A stretch of 64,000 nt of DNA from Ampullaceana balthica (lineage: Eukaryota; Mollusca; Gastropoda; Lymnaeidae), in NCBI GenBank assembly GCA_944989445.1, contig CALYLW010000044.1, positions 2,213,501 through 2,277,500 of the forward strand, given 5' to 3'. The position numbers and the translations under genes were made by a program. The number at the start of each line of letters is the position of its first letter. Position 1 is the stretch's first letter. Below are positions 39,301 to 44,478 of this stretch, piece by piece. Under the pieces are notes generated by a model. The model was not told the origin of the DNA. It saw nothing but the letters and a program-made list of their open reading frames with translations, and did not search any database.

Positions 39301-42300
39301 CACATTACTCAGCCGCCTAACTAGTTTTAGGTACCCATTCGGAGCTGGGTGACTCAGGGACGCCCTAGGGTCCGGGAAAAAATCCTTGCCTTCCTATGGA
39401 TTCGAACCCGTGACCATCGGTACGCCAGTCGATCGCGCGGCCACTCGACCACCGCGACCCAATAATGTATTTTTATAAACCTTAAAGCCAATGAATATTG
39501 AGAAAGTGATTTTTATTTAAATGTTGAAGGCTGCAAAATAAAGAAACTAATAACTTGAGCCAATAATATGTAAAGCTGTAAGCATGTATATGTTTTTCAA
39601 AGAACACTCTCAAGGGACACGAGCCGGGCCCCATCAGTTCGGTAGCATACATCTTATCAAAGCACTTGAGCCTCAGACAATAACATGACACATTTTAAAA
39701 CATTTGGAATATATATGCAGTGCTCTCCCATTATCTATAACAAGCTGATTGTTTTCATACGCATCCCATTAAGAAGCGCAATTTCGACGCTTCACAAGAC
39801 TGATTCCTAAGACAGTGTTACAAAAATAGTTAAGATAAAATGAAGTTTTTCTAATTTTCCCTTGAAAATCGGTTAGAATTTCCGAATATCGTATCATCGG
39901 TTAAAAAAAAATTGTAAAAAATAATTTAAAAAAAAATGAGTTTTAGATGATGGCTCCGGACAAAAAATAGTTTTTGAACAAAATGTCTCATTATAAGTTT
40001 TAAGGCTTTACATTAAAATTTAATTTGGGCAAACAATGTGGATATTATTTATACGACTTTCTTAAAGGGGCTCATGGCAGTGTTCGTTTTTAAAAACTAA
40101 TTTAATACTTAATCGCGGCAAAAAACAAAAGGATGTACTAAACAATGGCGTAGTAATATTTGAGATAAATCCCATCTACTAGAGGAACTTGACCAAATAT
40201 TCCTTACAAAAAACGCGCCGTCTAAGCATCTGAATTTTTGCCATCGCACGCGTGTTTCACTTTATTAATAGTTCATGTTCCACTCCTTTTTACTTCCAAA
40301 GCGAAAACTAATGACATGCAAAAAATATCCTTAAAAGAAATACTATATTTCGGCATAAAGCGAGCTTTGGAATTTTTTTAAAATGACATCATATTGGCAA
40401 CTTAATCTGCCTGTTGATGTTATATGTTTTAAAAAAAAACAGAACCTCACGTTATCTAGATCGTTGTGTATTTTCATCTTATTTAGAATATGTATTTATC
40501 TCATGACTATTATTTTTTAAAATTATTTTTTCTCTTGAAGACATCAAACTTATTACAAGTTAACATCCAATATTGATAAAGTTTCGGTAAAGTGTTTAAT
40601 TTGTGTTCACTGTTCTCAAGCATTTTTCAGTTTCAATCATAAAACAATAGTGTTAATTCTCATCTTATCTAGCTCTAAAGCGAATGTTAACAATGAAATA
40701 CTAAGAAAAACTAGAGCCAAACCTAGTGCATTAGTCATAGATATGGCTGTGTGTGGAACACATATATAGCTGTGGGTTGGCCATAGATATAGCTGTTGGT
40801 TGGCCATATATATAGCTGTGGGTTAGCCATTGATATAGTTGAGGTTTGGCCATAGATATAGTTGTGGGTGGATCTTAGATATAGCTGTGGGTTGTCCATA
40901 TAAATAGCTGTGGATTGGCCATAGGTATAGCTGCGGGTTTTAATAAAATGATTCTCTCCAGTCACAAATTCCATTTCTCTCTAATTGTTACTTGCTTTAT
41001 AAGATCCTGTGATCGGTGACTGGGTTGATAAAGTGGTATTAATATAATATGTATTTCGTCTATGGGTGCTATCAAAAAGTCAAGGTATGTATTAAGTTAC
41101 AGTGTACTGCTGAAAGTAAAAAGGCAATGAATGGAATATGAATATGTATATTACGTGCTGTGACAATAAGTCGGTGTATGGCTTATGTATGTATGATATC
41201 AAATAAACTCAACGAATGTATTATTATTATGTCTGTTATGTGCTATCACAGCAAGTCAGAGTAAACTTTATTTCCATGTGTGCTATCACAGTAAGTCAAT
41301 CTTTGTATTATGTCAGTGAGTGCGATTCCATAACGTTAATGACTGATTGTCTAATGTCTATGATGTGCTATTTAAAAACGCTAGTTCCGGCCGAGTTCTC
41401 TGACACGTTTAGCCCCGGTCCCCACGGTCTGTCTAGCAACTGCACGCCGTCCTAATGCCCGTCGCTTGTTTATCATAGTTTTGCAAACAGCGTGAGTGAA
41501 GAACTACACGGGTGGCTAATCGTGTCCACTGGCAAGTGAAAATATCCCAGTTTCCGGAACGGAAGCAGTAATATTTTCAAAAGATTTTCTCGTTCATTCC
41601 CGAGGTAAACGGAATCAATACTAACTTCCCGCTGGTCAGTTGAATACAAACTCGAGCCGAATGCAGATCGGAGCTACGCCATAAAAATAGTTTGATCTTA
41701 ATTTGGTACACAATTATTGGAGTTTCAGATTAGGACCCTCATGTAGGGCGTTGTGTGGCGACAGCACGCCGGCCCTATGAATGGACATCAATAGTAAAAT
41801 AGACAGTTACTTTAGGACATATTCAATAGTTAAATAGATATTTTGTTGGAAAGCGCATTTATCATTTCGGTTATTCTTCTGAAAATGTTATCCATCACGT
41901 TCACATGAATCAGTGGTAATTCGTGCCATCATTTGTTTTCAAACTGGCTTATTTTTGAGTCAGAAGTCAGCCCTTTACCTAGTGCTCAATCTTGAAACAT
42001 GGGTTTAGGTAGAGGCCCAGCCCAACTCCATTCTTTTATGAGTTAAAAACTGTTAATATCTATCATTCATATCAGGAGTATACGAGATGCCAACTGAATT
42101 ATTTGGTCTCCATTTTCTCACCTTTCCGTGCAAAGGATTTAAAGCAATATGTACGTTTTCGAATAATTGCAAATAGTTTCAAAGCTATTGCCTCAACATT
42201 TCGTGTGGTTTCAACGGCCCACGTCGAATGATATATGGCGAATGGCGAACTTATTGATTATTTGTATAGAACACAATGACACAGATTGGAGTGATGTATT

Positions 42301-43297
42301 TGGACACACTGATACTGATATGATTTTGAAACATTCACACTGAAATCGGAAGAGCCATTGTATATTGAAACACTCTTATGTCAGTCAAGATTAGGGTCTA
42401 AATTTTGAAGAGATAATAGATAGAACTCAATGTCTTGACTGAAGCTGGATGATTTCGTCTACATGAATGTTAATGCTAAGAGTGACTCACACGTGTTAAA
42501 TATTTTGTCACGCTAAGAAGTGGGTCGTCCAGCTGCATGATATCGATACATGACATGTATTGTCACTACGTACAAAATAAACTAAACCATCAGTCGTGTA
42601 GTGGAGGTGTCATTGTAGTCTCGTCAACTAGGATTAGGGATGTGTAAGGTTTGGTGCATTTTCGAAGAAGCTGTTGAATAAAATAGTTGGTATGTGTAAT
42701 GTATTCTTGTAAAGTTGGGCTTTTCACAGCATGTTGAATTTTGGCTTGTTGGATTGGAAAAATGAGTAAATGAAAAGATGGCGGGGGAAGACTACTGGAT
42801 AAGAGATTGGTTTGGGCGAGGTACAAAAATTAGGATGACGTTTAGAGGGTTTTCGGAATTATAACATGAATTTGTTTTCAACAACTGATTGTTATGGATC
42901 AACCTTTAGCTGTGTAGCCACCTGAAGCGTTTTGAGATAGAGTTTGGTTGATAAGGTGGGGACACAAAAACGACGACCCCGCGACTCCCCCTGCCCTACA
43001 CTCCGTCACCCCCAACCACAACATCAACCTACCTGAGTTCTTCTGACGACCCTCCCCCACCTCCAGCTCTACGAACTCATCCTCCGCCTCTAGGATCTCG
43101 TCCTCCTCGGGTCTGACCTCCTCCTTGGCGGTGCTGTCTTCCACTGACGGACGCTTGGACAGCAGTCGGGGCTCGTCGGCCCGCTCGACCTTCTGGACAT
43201 TAAACCTGCCGCCCACCTCCGTGGCGACGTGCTCTGTGGCCGGCGGGGGCGGGTTGAGCGGCTCTAGAACCTCCTTGTCTTCCTCCCGGAGGTCCAT
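259..43297 (-). CDS. Kcc: K-Cl cotransporter (SLC12A4-7 family), 5' portion, 8 exons, continues past left edge
   Basis: Seen: eight minus-strand exons (43297-43033, 21341-21259, 18780-18670, 6235-6089, 4465-4280, 3332-3121, 1518-1307, 399-259), all with AG acceptors, GT donors and matching phases, join into one open frame of 1357 nt (about 452 codons). The product has the KCC signature [18 protein letters not shown], an [13 protein letters not shown] stretch, FYLGT and a loop with four cysteines. Family knowledge: KCCs are plasma-membrane electroneutral K+/Cl- symporters that export Cl- and act in cell-volume control and neuronal chloride balance; phosphorylation by WNK-SPAK/OSR1 inhibits them. 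The N-terminus carries RFNV, a SPAK/OSR1 docking motif (RFxV/I). Human KCCs are about 1085-1150 residues, so the later transmembrane segments and the C-terminal regulatory domain lie to the left of the window. An invertebrate KCC rather than NKCC/NCC is favoured by the long TM5-TM6 loop with four cysteines. The orthologue cannot be resolved among vertebrate KCC1-4. Confidence 0.95.
721..875. repeat. 31-bp minisatellite, 5 copies (intron 7)
   Basis: Five near-identical 31-bp units start at 721, 752, 783, 814 and 845; each contains ATTTATCTTCTGAGC. The last copy has one substitution. No relation to the neighbouring exons was seen. Confidence 0.93.
985..1200 (+). mobile_element. Probable tRNA-derived SINE
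   Basis: The head resembles a tRNA: GGATAGCGAAGTCAATAG is A-box-like, and GGGATCTAGCCC, about 40 bp later, resembles a degenerate B box. A GC-rich body follows, then an A-rich tail at 1191-1203. The moderate GC content stands out from the AT-rich intron. No clear target-site duplication was found, so the exact ends are uncertain. Confidence 0.5.
1307..1518 (-). CDS. Kcc: KCC exon 7: four-cysteine extracellular loop
   Basis: 212 nt. The acceptor is CCACCCACAG (to 1519) and the donor GTGAGT (1306-1301). It enters needing 1 nt (completing Glu with exon 6) and leaves with 1 nt. It encodes about residues 335-405, starting VCMLGERLL, like the CMLGNRTL of vertebrate KCCs. Four cysteines occur (in VCMLG, FMCDK, QHFC and SSSC), the KCC-specific arrangement that forms two disulfides in the TM5-TM6 loop. 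Three N-glycosylation sequons are visible (NGT, NIT, NIS). The segment before the first Cys is shorter than in vertebrates: it lacks the FDPP-like stretch. Confidence 0.95.
2409..2984. repeat. 22-bp minisatellite, about 26 copies (intron 6)
   Basis: A very homogeneous 22-bp unit containing GTGCCTCAGTGTACAAAC is repeated without interruption. Only a few point variants occur (CTAAG for CTCAG, ATATA for ACATA), so the expansion looks recent. Confidence 0.97.
3121..3332 (-). CDS. Kcc: KCC exon 6: TM4-TM5 region
   Basis: 212 nt. The acceptor is ATCCATAG (to 3333) and the donor GTGAGT (3120-3115). It enters in phase 0 and leaves with 2 nt. It encodes about residues 265-334. Two hydrophobic segments match KCC TM4 and TM5: [20 protein letters not shown] and [20 protein letters not shown], with the conserved NKFA-like element read here as SKFAA. 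It ends NEGNSLE, and the final Glu is split with exon 7. The local ATG in this exon is not a start: the frame continues across the acceptor from exon 5. Confidence 0.95.
3333..4279. other. KCC intron 5, no other feature seen
   Basis: AT-rich intron between exons 5 and 6. I saw no tandem array, transposon terminus or exon-like segment. Confidence 0.6.
4280..4465 (-). CDS. Kcc: KCC exon 5: TM2-TM3, SLC12 signature
   Basis: 186 nt (62 codons), phase 0 at both ends. The acceptor is TTTTATCAACAG and the donor GTGAGA (4279-4274). It encodes about residues 203-264 and carries the most diagnostic motif of the gene, [18 protein letters not shown], followed by [13 protein letters not shown] and FYLGT. 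The Tyr of FYLGT corresponds to the TM3 tyrosine that helps to coordinate K+ in KCC structures. It joins exon 4 as [13 protein letters not shown], matching the ICCCCTLLTAISM of human KCC1. Confidence 0.97.
4866..5028. mobile_element. hAT-type MITE, family CAATGTTCCC, copy 1
   Basis: 163-bp element that begins CAATGTTCCC and ends GGGAACATTG (terminal inverted repeats). It is flanked by 8-bp near-duplications, CCACCATG (4858-4865) and CTACCATG (5029-5036). Eight-bp target duplications and CA..TG ends fit hAT superfamily MITEs. Two other copies of the family lie at 9888-10058 and 51771-51953. Confidence 0.85.
5480..6088 (-). repeat. 36-bp minisatellite made from the intron 4 splice donor, about 17 copies
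   Basis: Read on the minus strand, each 36-bp unit carries TATGTAAGTTACCAGTGAGG. The authentic donor of exon 4 starts GTAAGTTACAAGTGAGG (6088 downward), so the array begins at the splice site itself and each unit holds a consensus GTAAGT. Each unit also has CTGAC, which fits a branch-point consensus. Variation is limited to a few positions (for example GCAGCTCAG against GCAGGTCAG on the plus strand). The period is 12 codons, so a 207-residue plus-strand frame stays open through the array; I regard that as an artefact. Confidence 0.95.
6089..6235 (-). CDS. Kcc: KCC exon 4: TM1 and start of TM2
   Basis: 147 nt (49 codons), phase 0 at both ends, about residues 154-202. The acceptor is TTTGTTTCTCTATTCAG and the donor GTAAGT (6088-6083). 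It encodes [20 protein letters not shown], the TM1 of cation-chloride cotransporters; the Asn of QNIFGV corresponds to a K+-coordinating residue in KCC structures. It then runs through [18 protein letters not shown] into TM2. The donor is the edge of a 17-copy tandem array of itself. Read-through into the intron meets TGA after four codons. Confidence 0.97.
6236..8418. other. KCC intron 3, first part: no feature recognised
   Basis: AT-rich to about 7370, then more mixed composition to about 8400. The open frames here are short and show no recognisable domain. I saw no tandem array or transposon terminus. Confidence 0.5.
8419..8551. repeat. 33-bp minisatellite, 4 copies
   Basis: ATGCTGTATATACC recurs at 8421, 8454, 8487 and 8520. 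The 33-bp period is a multiple of 3 and keeps frames open on both strands. Confidence 0.93.
8835..9352. repeat. 41-bp GC-rich minisatellite, about 13 copies
   Basis: The unit contains CGGTCAGTGTACGGGCCTGC followed by CCGGAGGGTCATATCCTG. The left units are more divergent and of uneven length; the right ones are nearly identical. It is far richer in GC and CpG than the flanks. Confidence 0.93.
9383..9636. repeat. 28-bp minisatellite, about 9 copies
   Basis: The unit contains TTAGAGCCAGTGTACACAT. It lies about 30 bp from the 41-bp array and shares CAGTGTAC with it, which suggests a common origin of the two arrays. Confidence 0.93.
9888..10058. mobile_element. hAT-type MITE, family CAATGTTCCC, copy 2 (inverted)
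   Basis: 171 bp, starting CAATGTTC and ending GAACATTG. It is flanked by GTCGGCAC (9880-9887) and GTCGGCAG (10059-10066), an 8-bp duplication with one mismatch. The internal sequence is the reverse complement of copies 1 and 3 (GCTGCGC-rich segment and TTGCACA). Confidence 0.87.
10094..10630 (+). mobile_element. Non-autonomous Helitron, 537 bp
   Basis: The 5' end is TCTATATATATAATTC, directly after an A. The 3' end is CTAG, directly before a T, as expected for insertion between A and T. An 8-bp perfect hairpin (GCGGCGTA, loop TGC, TACGCCGC at 10601-10619) lies 11 nt before CTAG, the standard Helitron 3' structure. A second copy of the ACGCCGCGGGTC motif lies inside at about 10477. There is no Rep/helicase coding region, so it depends on an autonomous partner. 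Confidence 0.85.
10631..12149. other. KCC intron 3: AT-rich, small repeat and G-rich tract
   Basis: Mostly AT-rich sequence. A 26-bp unit with GAAAACTGAATCTAAACTG is repeated about three times at 11428-11505. A G-rich tract at 11647-11674 has at least four runs of three or more G (potential G-quadruplex on the plus strand). No exon was seen. Confidence 0.6.
12150..13005. repeat. 22-bp minisatellite, about 38 copies
   Basis: The unit contains GGTGGCATTGTGTGGTCTAC, with variants CTACTGGG, CTACTAGG and CGACTGGG arranged in blocks. A few larger indels occur (about 12415-12520). Open frames of 152 and 87 residues here are pure repeat. Confidence 0.95.
13006..16085. other. KCC intron 3: unannotated stretch
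   Basis: Mixed composition. An interspersed hairpin-bearing repeat occupies about 13590-13740 (separate entry). A GC-richer block at about 14575-15000 has CCCCCCGAGACGATCCC and a near-inverted GGGGGTCGTCTGG, so it may be a decayed transposon, but I could not classify it. Polypurine runs lie at 15715-15790 and 15955-16010. No exon was recognised. Confidence 0.45.
13590..13740 (-). repeat. Interspersed repeat with a GAAAC hairpin motif, copy 1
   Basis: On the minus strand this matches 49655-49790 (plus): both have TTTGTGTACTATT, a GAAGGCTCT hairpin arm, CCGAAAC, TTCGCTGTT and CCTGTCAGGC in the same order. The order resembles stem-loop or hammerhead-like segments found in some Penelope-like elements and SINEs. 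The class is not certain. Confidence 0.55.
16086..16567 (+). mobile_element. Helentron/HINE-like non-autonomous element, copy A1
   Basis: The 5' part has an AAAAACAAAGTTTTT hairpin followed by GACTATAAATCCCTAATAT. The 3' part ends TATAAAGGATTTA, an inverted copy of the 5' segment. The body holds a G-rich tract, GATCGATCTG, AATTTCAGCTCGATGACATC, GGGAAGTG and a GACAGA-rich run. Subterminal inverted repeats, no protein frame and a short-repeat tract fit Helentron-associated elements (DINE-1-like); the class is inferred. Confidence 0.6.
16570..17051 (+). mobile_element. Helentron/HINE-like element, copy A2
   Basis: The same layout as A1, directly downstream in the same orientation: AAAAACAAAGTTTTGG, ATAAATCCCTTATATATG at the start and AATATAAGGGATTTAA at the end. 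It also has a short ACGACGGTCGGCGTCAAC duplication at about 16723-16755. Confidence 0.6.
17056..17601 (+). mobile_element. Helentron/HINE-like element, copy A3
   Basis: The same termini as A2. It shares with A4 an extra internal segment (about 17150-17285, containing CTTTGCATCATAACCCTAG and GTCTGGTCACCGATTCGC) that A1 and A2 lack, so A3 and A4 are the most recent duplicates. Confidence 0.6.
17606..18171 (+). mobile_element. Helentron/HINE-like element, copy A4
   Basis: Closest to A3. It ends TTAATATAAGGGATTTAA, after a long GACAGAGAG tract at 18095-18140. It completes a head-to-tail cluster of four. Confidence 0.6.
18670..18780 (-). CDS. Kcc: KCC exon 3: end of cytoplasmic N-terminus
   Basis: 111 nt (37 codons), phase 0 at both ends, about residues 117-153. 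The acceptor is TTTATTTCCAG (to 18781) and the donor GTAATG (18669-18664). It encodes [20 protein letters not shown] and a hydrophilic tail, aligning with EEELDIRPKVSSLLGKLVSY of human KCC1 just before TM1. The first 33 nt and the acceptor are the source of the adjoining 70-bp tandem array. The exon contains an internal ATGGTAAGC, a good match to a donor, 19 nt from its 5' end; the same site sits in every array unit. Confidence 0.95.
18741..20637 (-). repeat. 70-bp minisatellite made from the intron 2 acceptor and exon 3 start, about 27 copies
   Basis: GGATAGCTTA (plus strand) recurs every 70 bp from 18751 to 20569, the last interval being 68 bp. The first copy is the real exon 3 boundary. 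In minus orientation each unit has the TTTATTTCCAG acceptor, the first 33 nt of exon 3 (11 codons, GATGACC to TCCCAG), and 37 nt of intron-like sequence. About 26 extra copies thus precede the true acceptor in intron 2. Variants such as CACGGTGCC, CTAGAAATAAA and GGTAAGTG show block-wise spread; a seven-unit (490-bp) block at about 19021-19510 is repeated at 19511-20000. One extra unit added to the mRNA shifts the frame and meets TGA at the next GATGAC. Confidence 0.97.
21055..21240. mobile_element. hAT-type MITE, 186 bp, next to the exon 2 donor
   Basis: The terminal inverted repeats are CAGTGCTTCTCAAA and TTTGAGAATCACTG. They are flanked by CTCTAGGT (21047-21054) and TTCTAGGT (21241-21248), an 8-bp duplication with one mismatch. 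There is no coding capacity. It ends 18 nt inside intron 2 from the last base of exon 2 (21259). Confidence 0.92.
21259..21341 (-). CDS. Kcc: KCC exon 2: cytoplasmic N-terminus
   Basis: 83 nt, entering with 2 nt (GT completes a Gly codon with the last G of exon 1), phase 0 at the end. The acceptor is AATGTTTACAG and the donor GTAAGC (21258-21253). It encodes about residues 90-116 and ends YNHMALYE, equivalent to the NLALFEE of vertebrate KCCs, then joins DDL of exon 3. Of the three frames only this one connects in phase with both neighbours. Confidence 0.93.
21342..24337. other. KCC intron 1 (3' end): no feature recognised
   Basis: AT-rich, with only short open frames. GATTCGACTCCGGG at about 22757 resembles a B box, but no A box was found at the right distance. 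A GC-richer stretch at 24230-24335 is unclassified. Confidence 0.5.
24338..25345. repeat. 32-bp minisatellite, about 31 copies
   Basis: The unit contains GTGAAGATGTAACTTATCAC. Two forms, with CAATATGTG or CTACATGTG, often alternate, giving a partial 64-bp higher-order period. It decays into diverged copies up to about 25440. Confidence 0.95.
25970..26780. repeat. 64-bp minisatellite, about 13 copies
   Basis: The core unit has TTTACATATAGATTTTTCTC then TGTGTGTATGTCTGAGTG. Flanking units are shorter (58-60 bp, TTTACATAGAGAT); the inner 64-bp units are nearly identical. Open frames here are repeat artefacts. Confidence 0.93.
26781..27551. other. KCC intron 1: spacer without features
   Basis: AT-rich spacer between two minisatellites. 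No exon or transposon end was recognised. Confidence 0.5.
27552..27991. repeat. 26-bp minisatellite, about 17 copies
   Basis: The unit contains GAGCTGGGTGGCCACATTAT, with CCATGG or CCCGGG alternating between units. All three plus-strand frames remain largely open, giving artefact frames of 134-208 residues. Confidence 0.95.
28014..29067. repeat. 42-bp minisatellite, about 25 copies
   Basis: The unit contains GTTGCAGATATGAACATGAC and AATAGCTGAAGTTACTAGG. The period is 14 codons; on the KCC-sense strand it gives a long hydrophobic repeat frame (28363-29052). A local disruption at 28350-28385 breaks the array in two. Confidence 0.95.
29068..29540. repeat. 37-bp minisatellite, about 12 copies, derived from the 42-bp array
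   Basis: The unit contains GTTGCAGATATGAATCTGAA then TATAAGTTACTAGGCAG. It follows the 42-bp array without a gap and shares GTTGCAGATATGAA and AGTTACTAGG with it, so it is a deletion-derived sister array. Confidence 0.93.
29541..29926. other. KCC intron 1: AT-rich spacer
   Basis: Poly-A-rich spacer; nothing recognised. Confidence 0.5.
29927..30085. repeat. 22-bp AT-rich minisatellite, about 7 copies
   Basis: GGCTATTATACAGCTATTAA recurs every 22 bp with a few substitutions. Confidence 0.93.
30388..30935. repeat. 40-bp minisatellite, about 13 copies
   Basis: The unit contains AAACCTATGAAATTAGGCAG and CCGATATCACTTCTTTTGAT. A variant with CAAGTAGGCAG and CTCTTCACA recurs as part of a larger duplicated block. 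Confidence 0.94.
30965..31230. repeat. 48-bp AT-rich minisatellite, about 5 copies
   Basis: GTATTGTTGAAC recurs at 30973 and 31021 with related copies after. Units are rich in near-palindromes such as TATTAATATACG and GTACATATTAATA, so strands could form cruciforms. Confidence 0.85.
31385..32890. repeat. 62-bp minisatellite, about 24 copies
   Basis: Each unit has AATGATCAACTCCTCCCC, a TTTTTGTGTTGTCCCAT tract, and ATAGACAGGTATAAACATG. Variants ATATACAG, TCCCGT and runs of 5-7 T are grouped in blocks. On the plus strand each unit reads as pyrimidine tract, CAG, then GTATAA. Confidence 0.96.
32919..33786. mobile_element. hAT-type non-autonomous element, about 868 bp
   Basis: It begins CAGGGGTGGCCAGACT; its end, read on the minus strand, is CAACGGTGGCCAAACT (imperfect terminal inverted repeats). 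It is flanked by GTCTAAAC (32911-32918) and CTCTAAAT (33787-33794), which share TCTAAA as in hAT target duplications. The interior is AT-rich, with no transposase frame. Confidence 0.85.
33787..34564. other. KCC intron 1: GC-richer spacer
   Basis: Contains a minus-strand frame (34115-33921, 64 codons) and an acceptor-like TCTCCTGTGGCCAG with a downstream GTGAGG. Its phases do not fit between KCC exons 1 and 2, and I recognise no domain. Confidence 0.4.
34565..35262. repeat. 38-bp polypurine minisatellite, about 18 copies
   Basis: The unit contains GGAAAGGGAGATGGGGAGAG then AGGGGAATAGAG; the plus strand is almost purely G/A over about 700 bp. Such polypurine-polypyrimidine DNA can form triplex (H-DNA). 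The KCC transcript would carry the pyrimidine strand. Confidence 0.95.
35455..35570. repeat. 54-bp tandem repeat, about 2 copies
   Basis: GTTATATAGGGCAG followed by CTGGTGCAGATTTGTTGGT occurs twice, at about 35473 and 35521. Confidence 0.85.
36000..36122 (+). pseudogene. Candidate exon or exon relic, cysteine-rich, thrombospondin-1-like
   Basis: Seen: an open 123-nt segment after CTCCGAACTTGCAG and before GTGAGT, symmetric in phase (1 nt in, 2 nt out). It encodes a short Cys-rich stretch with [26 protein letters not shown] and a Lys-rich end. The C-x3-C-G and later SRYxSC spacing recalls thrombospondin type 1 repeats (CSVTCGG..RSC). It lies antisense within KCC intron 1. No adjacent exons were found, so it may be an isolated relic or chance. 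Confidence 0.35.
36609..37109 (+). pseudogene. LINE (non-LTR retrotransposon) ORF2 C-terminal fragment
   Basis: A frame of 166 codons that ends at a natural stop. It contains [14 protein letters not shown], then [17 protein letters not shown] and [17 protein letters not shown]. The order of an R-T-x-H-C-x4-YL element and a C-x-H-P-x-E-T-x2-H-x4-C cluster is the usual end of ORF2 in I/Jockey/R1-type LINEs, after the RNase H domain. The reverse transcriptase and endonuclease are absent, so this is a 5'-truncated copy. The first 15 or so codons are probably not part of the element. It is in KCC intron 1, antisense to the gene. Confidence 0.78.
37653..37730. repeat. Short tandem duplication, about 2 copies
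   Basis: GGATGCACTAACAGCACCCA occurs twice with GTGGGG flanks. Confidence 0.8.
37936..37983 (-). CDS. Kcc: Candidate 48-nt cassette exon of KCC in intron 1
   Basis: Seen: on the minus strand a strong acceptor, CATTTCTGTCCCACCTCAG, precedes 48 open nucleotides and a GTGAGG donor. The phase is exactly that of the exon 1/exon 2 junction: 2 nt complete the codon left by exon 1 (giving Val), 15 codons follow ([15 protein letters not shown]), and the last G starts the Gly codon that exon 2 completes. Inclusion would add 16 residues to the cytoplasmic N-terminus without a frameshift. A TTGAC branch-point match lies about 30 nt upstream of the exon. Vertebrate KCC genes are known to vary their N-termini by alternative exons. 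No transcript evidence is available here. Confidence 0.5.
38340..38440. repeat. 28-bp tandem repeat, about 3-4 copies
   Basis: AGGACAGTATGAGGGTAAA recurs with TGTGGCT or TGTGGTT linkers. Confidence 0.8.
39171..39460 (-). mobile_element. tRNA-derived SINE
   Basis: On the minus strand it begins GGGTCGCGGTGGTCGAGTGG (A box, Ser/Leu tRNA-like) and has a perfect B box GGTTCGAATCC about 40 nt on, then a non-tRNA body and a tail of ATAAG repeats at 39171-39195. AATAAT occurs on both sides and may be the target duplication. The tRNA-like part does not fold into a full acceptor stem, so it is a SINE head and not a tRNA gene. Confidence 0.88.
39461..40737. other. KCC intron 1: AT-rich spacer
   Basis: No exon, tandem array or transposon terminus recognised. 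Confidence 0.5.
40738..40935. repeat. About 23-bp diverged minisatellite, about 8 copies
   Basis: GGCCATAGATATAGCTGTGG recurs with many substitutions; older than most arrays in the window. Confidence 0.85.
40936..43032. other. KCC intron 1 (5' end): no clear feature
   Basis: A diverged tandem pattern lies at about 41065-41310 (GTGCTATCACAG followed by AAGTCA, four copies). The rest is unclassified and holds no convincing exon. Confidence 0.45.
43033..43297 (-). CDS. Kcc: KCC exon 1: start codon and acidic N-terminus with RFNV motif
   Basis: 265 nt, 88 codons plus 1 nt; the donor is GTAGGT (43032-43027). The ATG at 43297 is in a good context (AAGATGG) and is the first in-frame ATG after TGA at 43357-43355. 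The peptide starts [19 protein letters not shown], then [10 protein letters not shown], and ends in a strongly acidic tract ([20 protein letters not shown]). RFNV at residues 31-34 fits the RFx[V/I] docking site for SPAK/OSR1 kinases, as in the long vertebrate KCC2a/KCC3a forms. The exon is much richer in GC and CpG than its surroundings. Exon 2 joins in phase. Confidence 0.9.
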
Positions 43298-44478
43298 CTT
43301 GAAATACACGAGCACAACGAAAACACTGGGCGGCGTTAACCTTTGGCCTGATGTTCACAGTTTTCTCGCCCGTTGGCGAGTTGTTGTTGTAGGCGAGGCT
43401 GCCGAATGGTACTGGGCTATAAAACCAATTAATCCACTCCTCTAAATAGTTGGGAATTTACATCAAGCCATCGCAGCTCAAAATGATTGTGTCGGTAAAA
43501 ATAGTTTACTTTTATTTACATCGAAGTGACTCCAGAAAGATAAATCCAACAGCACTATAGTAAGTGTGTGAACAAAAGGAATAGAAACATCATTTATCAG
43601 AAAATTAATTCGTTTTTTTTTATTGACTTTAGCTCACACGAACTGATATCGCTACACGCACGGACTAACAACTACAATGGCACAGCAAACGTCTTCTACA
43701 TTGAGCTGACTCAAGTGGAGTGCGGAATTTCGGAAATTCAAACTCAAATAAACCAACGATTTTAATGTACTTGTTGGTAATGACTTCCTCGAATGTATTT
43801 AACACAATGCACTGAAAGAAGAGGTTCTGTTACCGGGAGATATAGGTCAAGTAACTGTAATGAAAAGGAAGAATTCGGGCCAGAGGCCAAGCTATCGGAT
43901 GCTATCTATAGACACAATGTTTACTGCAGATCCTACAAATTACAAACAAGAAAACTAGGAAATTGATCCCACCCGATCCCACCCGCAACAAATCCTCAGG
44001 GTAACACCGCAACTCATGGGATAATAGCAGAACTTTGGGATAATATCATCAATCTTAGGATAGCATACCAATTGAATGACTAACATCATAATCCATACGA
44101 CGACAGCAGAACTTTGGGATAATATCATCAACCTAAGGATAACATACCCATTGAATGAATAACATCATAACCCATATAATAAAATCTTAAACCACCGTAA
44201 AACATCACAATGCGTATGATAAAACTACAACCTGAAAGATGATAACACCATAGCTCGTTGATAGCGTCACCACTTCTAGGTGGGAGACCCAAGGGTGCGA
44301 CCATCTGGAGAGACTTAGGATAAGGCACATTCGACCGGTGGTAGTTCATCAAAGTTTTGGTTAGAAATCGCGTTTTTTGGTATTTTTATATAGTAACGAT
44401 ATCTAGTGAGCGATTTTAGAGAACTAATAAAAAATTCAAAAATAATAAGTTATACATTTATGTATTTATTTTTACCAG
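43298..44478. other. KCC 5' flank
   Basis: Likely 5' UTR and promoter of KCC. No convincing TATA box in the KCC direction was seen; CpG is raised just upstream of exon 1 (43310-43400). A diverged tandem repeat, GCAGAACTTTGGGATAATAT with about an 83-bp spacing, lies at 44025-44200. Confidence 0.4.

Noticed and set aside
39388..39460. A possible tRNA gene on the minus strand (good A and B boxes)
   Set aside because: It lacks a complete cloverleaf and is followed by a non-tRNA body and an ATAAG tail, so it is a SINE head.
43410..43430. TATAAAA near the KCC start as a promoter
   Set aside because: The motif reads TATAAAA on the plus strand, opposite to the gene, and no start-site evidence is available.
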